Of a stretch of DNA of 51,607 bases, positions 41,302 through 49,671 are shown piece by piece. The notes beneath the pieces are model-generated. The model worked only from the letters and a program-made list of their open reading frames with translations, ran no database searches and was not told the origin of the DNA. How positions within the stretch are numbered: the stretch's first letter is position 1; each line of letters begins with the position of its first letter. A program made the position numbers and the translations under genes. This DNA comes from Yinghuangia elevatio (lineage in GTDB: Bacteria; Actinomycetota; Actinomycetes; Streptomycetales; Streptomycetaceae), in contig NZ_JBEZFP010000058.1 in NCBI RefSeq assembly GCF_040649515.1, positions 1 to 51,607 of the forward strand, given 5' to 3'.

Positions 41302-42444
41302 GTGAGCGGGTCCGCCGTGGTGCCGTGGGGCGCCACGCTCGGGGTCGAGGAGGAATTCCTCACCGTCGACCCCGGCACCGGGATGCCGGTGCCGGCTGCG
41401 GCGGCGGTCCTCGGCGGGGTTCCGGCCGGCGCGGCGGCCGCGGAGTTGAAGCCCGAGTTGCTCGCCTGCCAGGTCGAGGCGGCCACCGGCGTGTGCCGCA
41501 CGCTGGGCGACGTCCGCGGTCAGGTGACGCAGGCCCGTGCGGCGTTGGCGGCGTCCGCGCATACGCAGGGCGTCGCCGTGATGTCCGTCGGGTTCGCGCC
41601 CGTCATGGCCGACGGGCCGCTGCCCCTCACGCCCGGCGAACGCTACCTGGCGATCGAGCGCCTCTACCGCGGTGTCGTCGACGACTACGCCGCGTGCGGA
41701 CTCCACGTCCACGTCGGCGTGGCCGACCGCGAGACGGCGGTCGCGGTGGTCAATCACTTGCGGCCATGGCTGGCGACGTTGCAGGTGCTGACCGGCAATT
41801 CCGCCTTCTGCCGCGGCCGGGACACCGGGTTCGCAAGCTGGCGAACTGTCGTCCAGAGCCGCTTCCCCGGGTTCGGCGCACCGCCCTGGTGCGCGGACGC
41901 AGCCGCCTACGACCGGGCGATGGGCCGGCAGGCCGCGTTCGGGACCACCGTGGACCCGCAGATGACGTTCTGGTCCGCACGCCCGTCCGAGCACGCTCCC
42001 ACCGTCGAGGTACGCGCCGCCGACGCCGTGCCCACCGCGGACGAGGCGGTGCTGCACGCCGCCTTGGTGCGTGCGCTGGTGGTGCGAGCCCGCATGGACC
42101 TGGACGCGGGCCGGCAGGCCGCCCCGGTGGACGACGCGGTCATCGCCGCGGCCATGTGGTCCGCCGCGCGCCACGGACTGCGGGGGCCCGCCGTCGACCC
42201 GGCTCGCGAGCGGCAGATGCCGGCCGCTGTCATGGTCCACGCACTGCTGGCACATGTCCGCGACGCACTCGACGAGTTCGGCGACCGCGACGAGGTCCAC
42301 CGCCTCGTGTCGCACATACTGGAGCGCGGCACGGGAGCGGAACGGCAGCGCGCGGCGGCTGCTTCCGGCGGAATCGCCGCCGTCTGCGAACTGGCCGGCC
42401 TCCCCCAATCGACCTGTGCGGACCCGTTGCCGGAGGCGTCGTGA
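41302..42444 (+). CDS. GCS2-family carboxylate-amine ligase (YbdK/glutamate-cysteine ligase-like)
   Basis: The 380-residue protein begins with the GCS2 signature LGVEEEFLTVD (about 12-22), then ELKPELLACQVEAAT, YAACGLHVHVGV (about 130-141), RPWLATLQVLTGNSAFCRGRDTGFASWR and PTVEVRAADAVPT. The family makes amide bonds from ATP, an amino acid carboxylate and an amine (glutamate plus cysteine in the founders). GTG 41302 has GGGAGGGG upstream. Its stop overlaps the start of the diiron oxidase gene (GTGA), implying co-translation. It is not simply the mycothiol or ergothioneine gene set, whose other members are absent. Confidence 0.88.
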   Translation: MSGSAVVPWGATLGVEEEFLTVDPGTGMPVPAAAAVLGGVPAGAAAAELKPELLACQVEAATGVCRTLGDVRGQVTQARAALAASAHTQGVAVMSVGFAPVMADGPLPLTPGERYLAIERLYRGVVDDYAACGLHVHVGVADRETAVAVVNHLRPWLATLQVLTGNSAFCRGRDTGFASWRTVVQSRFPGFGAPPWCADAAAYDRAMGRQAAFGTTVDPQMTFWSARPSEHAPTVEVRAADAVPTADEAVLHAALVRALVVRARMDLDAGRQAAPVDDAVIAAAMWSAARHGLRGPAVDPARERQMPAAVMVHALLAHVRDALDEFGDRDEVHRLVSHILERGTGAERQRAAAASGGIAAVCELAGLPQSTCADPLPEAS

Positions 42445-43424
42445 CCGATCCCCGTTTGCCGCGCCCCCGCGGCGCCGTCTCGCAGACTCTGCTGGACACG
42501 CTGCGGCGGCCCGCGGGCAGCGCCCTCGCCCCGCCTCCCGCTTCGTTCGACCCATGGTCGGACGACGCCCAACTCGCCCTATACGCCTGCTACGAACTGC
42601 ATTACCGCGGCTTCGCCGACGTCGACCCGGCCTGGGAATGGGATCCCGGCCTGATCCGCGTACGCGCCGCTCTCGAGGAGGCCTTCCTCGACGTCCTCCG
42701 CGCCGGAACCGGCGCGGACGAGGACGCGGAGGCAGTCCTCGCACCGCTGTTGACGGAGCCGGACGAGGGGTCGGGGATCTCCCACCACCTCCTCCGCGAC
42801 GGCGACCTCGACCAGTTCCGCGAGTACGTGATCCACCGCTCCGTCTACCACCTCAAGGAAGCCGACCCGCACGCCCTGCTGATCCCCCGGCTGACCGGAC
42901 GCGCCAAAGCGGCCGTGGTCACCGTCGAATTCGACGAATTCGGGGGAGGCCGCGCCGAGCGTATGCACGCCACTCTGTTCGCGGATCTCATGCGGGGGCT
43001 TGGCCTGGACGACGGTTACGGCCACTACCTCGACAGGGTTCCCGCGGCGATGCTCGCCGTGGTCAACCTGATGTCGACGTTCGGCTGGCACCGCGGCCGT
43101 CGCGGCATGATGGTCGGCCACTTCGCAGCCGCGGAGATCAGCACCCCGCCGAGCGCGGCACGGCTGGCCCGGGCACTGGACCGGCTCGGCGTGGCGGACC
43201 CGGCATGCGCGCTCTTCTACACCGAGCACGTCGAGGCCGACGCCGTACACGAACAACTCATGCGCCGGGAGGTCGTCGCGACAATGCTCGCCGAAGAGCC
43301 TGCGCTCGAACCTGACATCGTCTTCGGCGTCCAGGCGACGGAACTGGTCGAGGAACGCTTCGCCGAGCACGTCATGACCGCCTGGAAGAACGGCCGAAGC
43401 TCGCTCTTGCCGCCCCTCGCGTGA
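42441..43424 (+). CDS. Heme-oxygenase-like diiron oxidase (iron-containing redox enzyme family)
   Basis: The 327-residue protein has the all-helical HDO pattern of histidine and carboxylate motifs: CYELHYRGFADVDP, EYVIHRSVYHLKEADPHA, VEFDEFGGGRAERMHATLF, HFAAAEIS and FYTEHVEADAVHEQL. These supply the two-iron ligands in relatives that oxidise amino acids, fatty acids or peptides with O2. It starts at GTG 42441 within the ligase stop codon. The product of the ligase is the natural candidate substrate. It converges on the HAD phosphatase gene. Confidence 0.86.
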   Translation: MTDPRLPRPRGAVSQTLLDTLRRPAGSALAPPPASFDPWSDDAQLALYACYELHYRGFADVDPAWEWDPGLIRVRAALEEAFLDVLRAGTGADEDAEAVLAPLLTEPDEGSGISHHLLRDGDLDQFREYVIHRSVYHLKEADPHALLIPRLTGRAKAAVVTVEFDEFGGGRAERMHATLFADLMRGLGLDDGYGHYLDRVPAAMLAVVNLMSTFGWHRGRRGMMVGHFAAAEISTPPSAARLARALDRLGVADPACALFYTEHVEADAVHEQLMRREVVATMLAEEPALEPDIVFGVQATELVEERFAEHVMTAWKNGRSSLLPPLA

Positions 43425-43512
43425 TCCGTCGCCCAGGCTGGCGGCCACGTGCCATCAGCGGCGCGGAAGACCGGGCATCTGGGTCGGGTATGCGGGCCGG
43501 GCGGCGGTGCCG

Positions 43513-44178
43513 TCAGGCGAGCGGCGTCTCGTCCAGCGCCTGCGCGAGGTCGCCCGGCGTGTCGTAGAGGGCGACCGCGCCGGCCCTCGTGAGCTCGTCG
43601 TCCCCGAAGCCGCCGGAACGCACGACAATCGCCGGCATCCCGGCCCGTTTCGCCGCCTCGACGTCCCACACCGAGTCGCCGACCACCACGCTCGACGCGT
43701 CGGCCGGCTCGCCCAGCTTCTTCAGCGCCACCTTCAGCAGGTCCGGCGCCGGCTTGGACGCCTCGACGTCGGCGCTCGTGGTCCAGTCGTCGACGATGCC
43801 GCGCGCATCCAGCTTGTCCAGGAAGGCGTCCACGTGGCGCTGCTGACCGGAGCTGGCCAGCACCAGCCGGTGGCCGCGCTCCTTGACGGCCAGCAGGAGT
43901 TCGCGGGCGCCGGGCAACGGCGCCATCTCCTCCAGCAGCGCGTCGACCTCCTTGCCCTGCCGCTCCCGGGCCCGGTCACCCACCCGCCGCTCCAACTCCT
44001 CGCCGCCGAGAGCCGTGAGCAGCTGGTCCCCGCCCATCCCGATGAGCCGGTGCAGCCGCCACACCGGGTAGGTCTCGCCCACCGAGCGCAGCGCCCGGTA
44101 CCAGGCGAGCGCATGCTGATAGTTGGAGTCGATGAGCGTCCCGTCGATGTCGAGGACGGCAATGGCGGAGTCGGTCAT
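43513..44178 (-). CDS. HAD-superfamily phosphatase (phosphoglycolate-phosphatase-like)
   Basis: The 221-residue protein has the four HAD motifs: I DIDGTLIDS (about 9-17), II ASSGQQRH, III KPAPDLLKVALKK and IV VVGDSVWDVEAAKRAGM. A helical C1 cap (about 20-85) places it with beta-phosphoglucomutase and phosphoglycolate phosphatase-like enzymes. It hydrolyses a small phosphate ester. ATG 44178 is used. It is monocistronic, divergent from the hypothetical gene at 44326. Confidence 0.88.
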   Translation of the reverse strand: MTDSAIAVLDIDGTLIDSNYQHALAWYRALRSVGETYPVWRLHRLIGMGGDQLLTALGGEELERRVGDRARERQGKEVDALLEEMAPLPGARELLLAVKERGHRLVLASSGQQRHVDAFLDKLDARGIVDDWTTSADVEASKPAPDLLKVALKKLGEPADASSVVVGDSVWDVEAAKRAGMPAIVVRSGGFGDDELTRAGAVALYDTPGDLAQALDETPLA

Positions 44179-44325
44179 CGTCGGCGGGTACCCGCGCACC
44201 GGGCGCGCAACCGTACAACCCGGTCGGCGTACGTGCGGGCGGCGCCCGGCGTACGGCCCACGGCGATCCGGAACGTGCGCCGTTCTTGCGGTTCCGGCGA
44301 CAGTCGGGGGCGCTAACGTCCGGCC

Positions 44326-44976
44326 ATGACTTCTCTGGACGAATCCCAGGCCATTGCCGTGCGTCGCAAGCCGTTGTCGGTCGCGCTCGTCGGCCGACTC
44401 GTCGATTTGGCCCGTGCCGACTGGGACACGGACACCGTCTCGCGGTTCCTGGACGAGTGCGGCCGGCGCACCGGGCTCGTCCCGGGAGCGCGGCTGACCG
44501 ACACCGGACACCCTCTGAAGTCGTTGGACCCCGACCTGGCGGCTGCCGAGCATCCCGGGTTCCTGCTGGAGTTCGCCTACCACCACCCTGACGCCGACGA
44601 CGAGTACAGCGAGGACTTGCTCGGTGCCCAGTTCCCCTGGCCCGACTGGGCGGCAACCCCCGCGGGGGAAGCCGGCGCGTCCGCCTTCGCCGCGGCGTGG
44701 GCCGACGCCGAAGCGATGCTCGCCGCGACGCTGGGCGCGCCCGAGGTGCGGTTCACGCACGACACCGGGCCGGACGGGTGGAGTTTCGCCGCGTGGCGGG
44801 TCGCAGACCGCGCGCTCGTCCTGGCCCAGGGCGAGGAGTTCGGCACATACGGCGAGTTGGAGATGGCCGCGGTCTGGCTCGTACCGCACCGAGCGTCCAC
44901 GCCGTTCCCCGGCGCGGCCGACTTCTACGACTGGCTTGTCAGCTCCTCCACCGACAGGCCTGCCGACGACGCTTGA
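44326..44976 (+). CDS. Conserved hypothetical acidic cytoplasmic protein
   Basis: The 216-residue protein has no signal or membrane segment. It has alternating helical and beta-rich segments (VRRKPLSVALVGRLVDLARADWD, EFAYHHPDADDEYSEDLLG, FTHDTGPDGWSFAAWRVADRALVLAQGEEF, ELEMAAVWLVPH). I do not recognise the family. Codon use is fully native. TAACGT ends 6 bp before the ATG and no ribosome binding site is seen, so the mRNA may be leaderless. It precedes the SigJ-type gene in the same direction. Confidence 0.75.
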   Translation: MTSLDESQAIAVRRKPLSVALVGRLVDLARADWDTDTVSRFLDECGRRTGLVPGARLTDTGHPLKSLDPDLAAAEHPGFLLEFAYHHPDADDEYSEDLLGAQFPWPDWAATPAGEAGASAFAAAWADAEAMLAATLGAPEVRFTHDTGPDGWSFAAWRVADRALVLAQGEEFGTYGELEMAAVWLVPHRASTPFPGAADFYDWLVSSSTDRPADDA

Positions 44977-45043
44977 GCGTGTGGTCGGCCTGTTCACCCG
45001 GCCCGGTCGCGAGCGGCCCGGGCCTATGGCCGAACATTGCCAC

Positions 45044-45988
45044 ATGTCGCTCAGTTCATACGAGGTCGATCTGTTCGAGAGCTCCCGGGGCCGGTTGGAG
45101 GCCATCGCCTACCGGCTCCTCGGGTCGGCGGGCGATGCCGAGGACGCGGTGCAGGACACCTTCCTGCGCTGGCACGCCGCGGACCGGTCGCAGATCGAGA
45201 CCCCTGTGGCATGGCTGACGAAGGTGCTCACCAACCTGTGCCTCAACCAGCTCACCTCGGCGCGCGCCCGGCGTGAGACGTACGTCGGCCAGTGGCTCCC
45301 CGAGCCGGTCCTTGCCGGCGACCCGATGCTGGGTCCGGCCGACACCTTCGAGCAGCGCGAATCCGTCTCCATCGCGATCCTGACCCTCATGGAGCGCCTG
45401 TCGCCCAACGAGCGTGTGGTGTACGTGCTGCGCGAGGCGTTCGGGTACACGCATCGGGAGATCGCCGAGATGCTCGACCTCACCGAGGCGAATTGCCAGC
45501 AGATCTACCGGCGCGCCCGGCTGCACGTCGGCGCCGGGCGGGCCCGTACCGAGATCGACACGGCCGCCGCGGCGCGGATCGTCGAGCAGTTCCTCGCCGC
45601 GGCCCTCAGCGGCGACACCGAGCCGTTGATCAGGCTGCTCGCCGACGACGCGGTCACCGTGCCGGACGGCGGCGGCCGGATCGCGGCCCGCAGGACTCCG
45701 GTCCACGGCGCGGTCGCCATCGCCCGCTACGTGCGCGGACTGTTCCGGCCGAACGACCACAAGCGGGCCTTCGTCGGCGTCGCCCCCGTCTTCTACGCCA
45801 CCGTCGTCAACGGCGCCCCGTCCGTCCTGATCGAGGTCCGCGACCAGGTCTTCGGCGTCTTCTCCCTCGATGTGACGCCGGACGGCATCTCGGCCATCCA
45901 CGTCCAGGTGAACCCCGACAAGCTGCGGCACATCACCCGCCAGTGGGCGGCCACCGGGCCGCATGCGCCGCTCGCCGTGGAGTGGTGA
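45044..45988 (+). CDS. sigJ: SigJ-type ECF sigma factor with SnoaL-like C-terminal domain
   Basis: The 314-residue protein has sigma region 2 (RLEAIAYRLLGSAGDAEDAVQDTFLRW), region 4 (LSPNERVVYVLREAFGYTHREIAEMLDLTEANCQQIYRRARLHV) and a C-terminal SnoaL/NTF2-like domain (about 185-300: RIVEQFLAAALSGDTEPLIRLLADDAVTVPDGG). This fusion is the ECF41/SigJ group, in which the extra domain tunes promoter choice in place of an anti-sigma factor. ATG 45026 is an alternative start; neither has a clear ribosome binding site. The FAD-dependent oxidoreductase gene next door is its typical target partner. Confidence 0.92.
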   Translation: MSLSSYEVDLFESSRGRLEAIAYRLLGSAGDAEDAVQDTFLRWHAADRSQIETPVAWLTKVLTNLCLNQLTSARARRETYVGQWLPEPVLAGDPMLGPADTFEQRESVSIAILTLMERLSPNERVVYVLREAFGYTHREIAEMLDLTEANCQQIYRRARLHVGAGRARTEIDTAAAARIVEQFLAAALSGDTEPLIRLLADDAVTVPDGGGRIAARRTPVHGAVAIARYVRGLFRPNDHKRAFVGVAPVFYATVVNGAPSVLIEVRDQVFGVFSLDVTPDGISAIHVQVNPDKLRHITRQWAATGPHAPLAVEW

Positions 45989-46075
45989 CCCAGGTCACAT
46001 TCGATTCCTGTCAGGGATCGCGCCGCTGTCCGGTTCAGGGAGCGCAAGCAACCGGAGCCGGACAGGAGCGCCCAA

Positions 46076-47356
46076 ATGAACCGCACCAGCCGCACCAACA
46101 GCAAGCACCGCGTCCTCGTCCTCGGAGCGGGGTACGCGGGAGCCATCACCGCCGGCCGTCTCGCCAAGCGCGTGCACCACGACGAGGTGGAGATCACTCT
46201 GGTCAACGCCGAGCCCGACTTCGTCGAACGCATCCGCATGCATCAGCTCGCCGGCGGCCAGGACCTCCCCCTGCGCCCGCTGCGGGACATCTACGCGGGC
46301 ACCGGCGTGCGGGTCCGCATCGCGCGGGTCGGCTCCGTCGACGCGGACCACAAGACCGTCGAACTCACCGACGAGAACGGCACCGAGGCCCTCGGCTACG
46401 ACACCCTCGTGTACGCCCTCGGCAGCACCGCCGCCGCGAGCGAGGTCCCCGGTGTGGCCGAGTACGCCCACAACGTCGCCGGCAGGCAGGGCGCACTGCG
46501 TCTGCGGGCGAGGCTGGCGGAACTGGCCGCGTCGGCCGATCCGGCCGAGCCCGCCGAACGAGCTGAGCCGGCCGATCCGGCCGAACGGGCTCCGGGGGCG
46601 AGCGTGCTGATCGTGGGCGGCGGCCTGACCGGTATCGAGGCGGCCGCCGAGATCGCCGAGGCGTACCCGAACCTGCGCGTCGGCATCGCCACCCGAGGCG
46701 GCCTCGGAGACTGGCTCGGCGAGAAGGCCCGGCACCACCTGCGCGGTGCGTTCGCCCGGTTCGGCATCACGGTCCACGAGGACACCGACGTCACCGCTGT
46801 CGAGGCGGACCGCGTCCGGACCGGCGCCGGCGGGGAGATCCCGGCCCGGGTCACCGTGTGGGCCAACGGTTTCGCCGTACACCCGATCGCGGCCGCCAGC
46901 GCCTTGGAGGTCTCCGACACCGGCCGGATCGTCGTCGACGCGACGCTGCGCTCGGTCTCCCACCCGGACGTCTACGCGGTGGGCGACGCCGCGTACGCGA
47001 TCGGCGCGGGCGGCAAGCCGCTGCGCATGTCCTGCGCCGCGGCGAACCCGATGGCCTGGCTCGCCGCCGACGGACTCGCCGCCCGCCTGACCGGGCGCAA
47101 GGCCCCGGAGACCGAGATCGGCTACAAGTTCCAGTGCATCAGCCTCGGCCGCCGTGACGGGATCGTCCAGCACGTCACCCGCGACGACCGGGCCAAGCCC
47201 AAGGCGATGACCGGACGAAACGCCGCCCGCGTCAAGGAAATGATCTGCTCCGCCACCACCTGGAGCCTCACGCATCCGACCAACATGATGCCGTCCCGCC
47301 GCCACCGGATCGCGGTCCCGGCCCCCGCGGTTCGGCCCGAGCGCGTCACGGCGTGA
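46076..47356 (+). CDS. NDH-2-like FAD-dependent pyridine nucleotide-disulfide oxidoreductase
   Basis: The 426-residue protein has the FAD motif VLVLGAGYAGAITAGRL (about 12-28), the NAD(P)H motif VLIVGGGLTGIEAAAEIA (about 177-194), and a late FAD motif DVYAVGDAAYAIGAGGKPLRMSCAAANPMAW. The central linker is a Pro/Ala/Glu repeat (PAEPAERAEPADPAERA). It lacks a redox-active cysteine pair and an obvious membrane anchor. ATG 46076 has AGGAG upstream. It follows the SigJ-type gene by 87 bp; in ECF41 systems such oxidoreductases or carboxymuconolactone-decarboxylase-like genes are the sigma target. Confidence 0.88.
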   Translation: MNRTSRTNSKHRVLVLGAGYAGAITAGRLAKRVHHDEVEITLVNAEPDFVERIRMHQLAGGQDLPLRPLRDIYAGTGVRVRIARVGSVDADHKTVELTDENGTEALGYDTLVYALGSTAAASEVPGVAEYAHNVAGRQGALRLRARLAELAASADPAEPAERAEPADPAERAPGASVLIVGGGLTGIEAAAEIAEAYPNLRVGIATRGGLGDWLGEKARHHLRGAFARFGITVHEDTDVTAVEADRVRTGAGGEIPARVTVWANGFAVHPIAAASALEVSDTGRIVVDATLRSVSHPDVYAVGDAAYAIGAGGKPLRMSCAAANPMAWLAADGLAARLTGRKAPETEIGYKFQCISLGRRDGIVQHVTRDDRAKPKAMTGRNAARVKEMICSATTWSLTHPTNMMPSRRHRIAVPAPAVRPERVTA

Positions 47357-47536
47357 CCCGCCCCCGAACCACGCGGTGCACCGCGCGGCGCCGAGCCTGC
47401 CGGCGCCGCGCGACCGCCGGCCGAAGGAAGCGTCGGTTCGGGGAACCGGCAACCGGAGATCCGGGGGGCAGGACGGCCCGTTCGTCGACGTGCCTTCCGG
47501 CAGGCGACCGTCGGTCACCGGGAGCCTGCTGCCACG

Positions 47537-47929
47537 ATGGTGATCATGACGATTCGGAGTCTCAACGCGTTGGGGCGGTTCGCGCTGGAACTGTGTGCTC
47601 TGGCGGCTCTGGCCTGGTGGGGTGCGCACGTCGGGCCGGGACGGCTCGGCAGCGTGGCGCTGGGCATCGCGTTCCCGGCCCTCGCGGCCGTGGCCTGGGG
47701 CAACTTCGTGGCGCCGCGCGCGCCGCGATACTTGCCCTTGTCCGGCCGGGTGGCTGTCGAGGTCGCCTTCTTCGGCACCGCGGCTGTCGGGCTCGCGGCG
47801 ATGGGTCACTGGCTGCTCGCGGCCGTGTACGGGGTGGTGGCAACGGCCAACACGGCGCTGCACCACGCGTGGCGACAGGACGACGAGGCCCGGAGGGCGG
47901 TGGCCGCGCGTCCGTCACGCGCGCGGTGA
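47537..47929 (+). CDS. DUF2568 (YrdB-like) small membrane protein
   Basis: The 130-residue protein has four membrane helices and the family features LNALGRFALELCALAALAWWG, AVAWGNFVAPRAPRYLPLSGRVAVEVAFFGTAAVGL and the C-terminal AVYGVVATANTALHHAWRQD. The function of DUF2568 proteins is unknown. ATG 47537 or 47546 may be used; GGGAG lies at 47520-47524. Monocistronic. Confidence 0.85.
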   Translation: MVIMTIRSLNALGRFALELCALAALAWWGAHVGPGRLGSVALGIAFPALAAVAWGNFVAPRAPRYLPLSGRVAVEVAFFGTAAVGLAAMGHWLLAAVYGVVATANTALHHAWRQDDEARRAVAARPSRAR

Positions 47930-48091
47930 GACCAGGAGCCGGGAACCGACCCCCAAACGCCTGATGATCGCTGCTGCGAACGAACTGGACCAACGCCGCT
48001 CGATATTGCGCGCGGCCTGCGTTGCCCTGCGCGGCGCCGCGCGGACCCGCGCGGACGAACACCTCGCGGGCGCGAACCCACGTATGACTCT

Positions 48092-48120
48092 TGAACCTGT
48101 GGATCAACCCGGGTAGAGAT
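48092..48120 (+). promoter_or_regulatory. Housekeeping-type promoter of the epimerase gene
   Basis: TTGAAC (48092-48097) and TAGAGA (48115-48120) are 17 bp apart, a good match to actinobacterial HrdB-type promoters. The leader would be about 55 nt before GTG 48183. Confidence 0.6.
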
Positions 48121-48182
48121 CATGGTGAAGGACGACGGCCCGCGACACCCGGTCATTCGAGCCGCCCGAAGGGGAAGCACCA

Positions 48183-49163
48183 GTGCCAACCGTCTTCGTC
48201 ACCGGCGCCACCGGCCTCATCGGTGCCAACATCTGCCGTCGCCTGCGCGAACGCGGCGACGATGTCCGGGCGCTGGTCCGCCCGGGCAGTGAGAGCGTCC
48301 CGTTGCGCGAACTCGGCGTCGCGCTGGTGGAAGGCGACATCACCGACGGCGCGAGTGTGCTGGCCGCCGCGGACGGCGCCGAGTTCGTCGTGCACTCCGC
48401 GGCGGTGCTCGGCGGCGCGTCGCAGGATGCCGACGAGCACGCACGCGTCAACACCGGAGGGCTCGGGCACGTCCTGGACGCCGCCGAGACCATCGGCGCG
48501 CGGCGTACCGTGGCCTTGGGGACGACCACGTACTTCGACTACACCGACCGCCCGCTCAGCGAGGATTCGCCGCTGCTCGACACACCGCCGGGAGATCCCT
48601 ACTCGGTGTCCAAGCGTGCCGCGTTCGTCGAGGTCATGCGCCGGGCGGCGGCAGGGCTCGACGCATGCGTGGTCATCCCCGGCGGCACGTTCGGACCGTC
48701 GCCGGTGCCGGGCCGCGCGCTGGAAGCCCCCAGCTACAATTTGCGCATCCTCATGGCCCTCAAGGGCGAGATCGACTCCACGGTGCACTTCCCGATCCCG
48801 TGGTCGTACGCCGACGACGTCGCGGCCGTCACTGTCGCCGCCCTCGACCGCGGCCAAGCGGGACAGAAGTACCTGGCCTTCGCGCATCCGGAAGACGTGT
48901 GCAGCATGGCCGAGTTCCTCAATCGCGCAGGCGAACTCGCGGGATCCGCACACCGGGTACGGGACATCACCGCCGATCTTCTCGCCGACGACCCGGAACT
49001 GCAGCGTCAGTCCGGTCCGAGCCTCGTCGCCCTCGCCAACCGCACGTTCCCCACGCCCTACTACACCGACACCGTGACCCGGGCGCGCTTCGGGCACACC
49101 CCGCTGCGGCTGGACGAGGCCCTGCGCCGCACCCTCGACTGGCTGGAGGCCACCCGACGATGA
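48183..49163 (+). CDS. NAD-dependent epimerase/dehydratase (extended SDR)
   Basis: The 326-residue protein starts at GTG 48183 after AGGGGAAG. It has the extended-SDR cofactor motif VFVTGATGLIGANICRRL (about 4-21), DGAEFVVHSAAVLGG, the active site PYSVSKRAAFVEV (Tyr-x3-Lys) and VVIPGGTFGPSP. These enzymes reduce or epimerise ketones and NDP-sugars; this branch resembles dihydroflavonol-reductase-like proteins. Its stop overlaps the SnoaL-like gene start (ATGA), so the pair is coupled and the second protein may act on its product. Confidence 0.88.
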   Translation: MPTVFVTGATGLIGANICRRLRERGDDVRALVRPGSESVPLRELGVALVEGDITDGASVLAAADGAEFVVHSAAVLGGASQDADEHARVNTGGLGHVLDAAETIGARRTVALGTTTYFDYTDRPLSEDSPLLDTPPGDPYSVSKRAAFVEVMRRAAAGLDACVVIPGGTFGPSPVPGRALEAPSYNLRILMALKGEIDSTVHFPIPWSYADDVAAVTVAALDRGQAGQKYLAFAHPEDVCSMAEFLNRAGELAGSAHRVRDITADLLADDPELQRQSGPSLVALANRTFPTPYYTDTVTRARFGHTPLRLDEALRRTLDWLEATRR

Positions 49164-49606
49164 GCGACCTCGCCGAACTGCTGTGGGCCGAACGCTGCGC
49201 GCTGCGCCTGCCGAAGCTGTACGCGCGGGGCATCGACCGGCGCGACTGGCCCCTGGTCCGCTCGTGCTTCGGCGACGACGCGTTCGTCGACGGCTCCCGC
49301 GACGCGCTCGCGATCGACGCGTACCTGGAACACCTGCGACCCGGCGTCGAGTTCTTCCCGGTCACCATGCACTTCATGGGTAACCAGCTCGCCGAGATCG
49401 ACCCGGGAGCCCGGACCGGGAGGGTCGAAACGTACGCCGTCGCGTATCACTTCAAGGGCGAGCCGGCCGGCGCCGACCACCCGCAGAACCTGGTCGTCGG
49501 GGTGCGCTACCACGACGAGGTCGCGCTCGTGGACGGCGATTGGCGCATCGTGCGCCGCGCCGTCTCGGGCGACTGGCGCCAGGGCCCGTACCCCGAACTG
49601 ACGTAA
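49160..49606 (+). CDS. SnoaL/NTF2-like small enzyme-fold protein
   Basis: The 148-residue protein has the alpha+beta cone fold signature of the SnoaL-like_4 family: ERCALRLPKLYARGIDRRDWPLVRSCFGDDAFVDGS, TMHFMGNQLAEID, ETYAVAYHF and GDWRIVRRAVSGDW. Relatives are isomerases, dehydratases or ring hydroxylases on polycyclic or aromatic substrates. It is coupled to the upstream epimerase by a 4-bp overlap. The substrate is unknown. Confidence 0.87.
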   Translation: MSDLAELLWAERCALRLPKLYARGIDRRDWPLVRSCFGDDAFVDGSRDALAIDAYLEHLRPGVEFFPVTMHFMGNQLAEIDPGARTGRVETYAVAYHFKGEPAGADHPQNLVVGVRYHDEVALVDGDWRIVRRAVSGDWRQGPYPELT

Positions 49607-49671
49607 CGGGGCCGCCTCGCCACGCTTGTTCCGCTGCCCTGATCGCGGGAGGGGGCGTGCGCGCGGGCCGG

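Noticed and set aside
41302..42444. Glutathione, mycothiol or ergothioneine biosynthesis locus
   Set aside because: The GCS2-type ligase is present, but no GshB, Msh or EgtB/EgtD-like gene accompanies it, and its partners (diiron oxidase, CDGSH protein) do not belong to those pathways.
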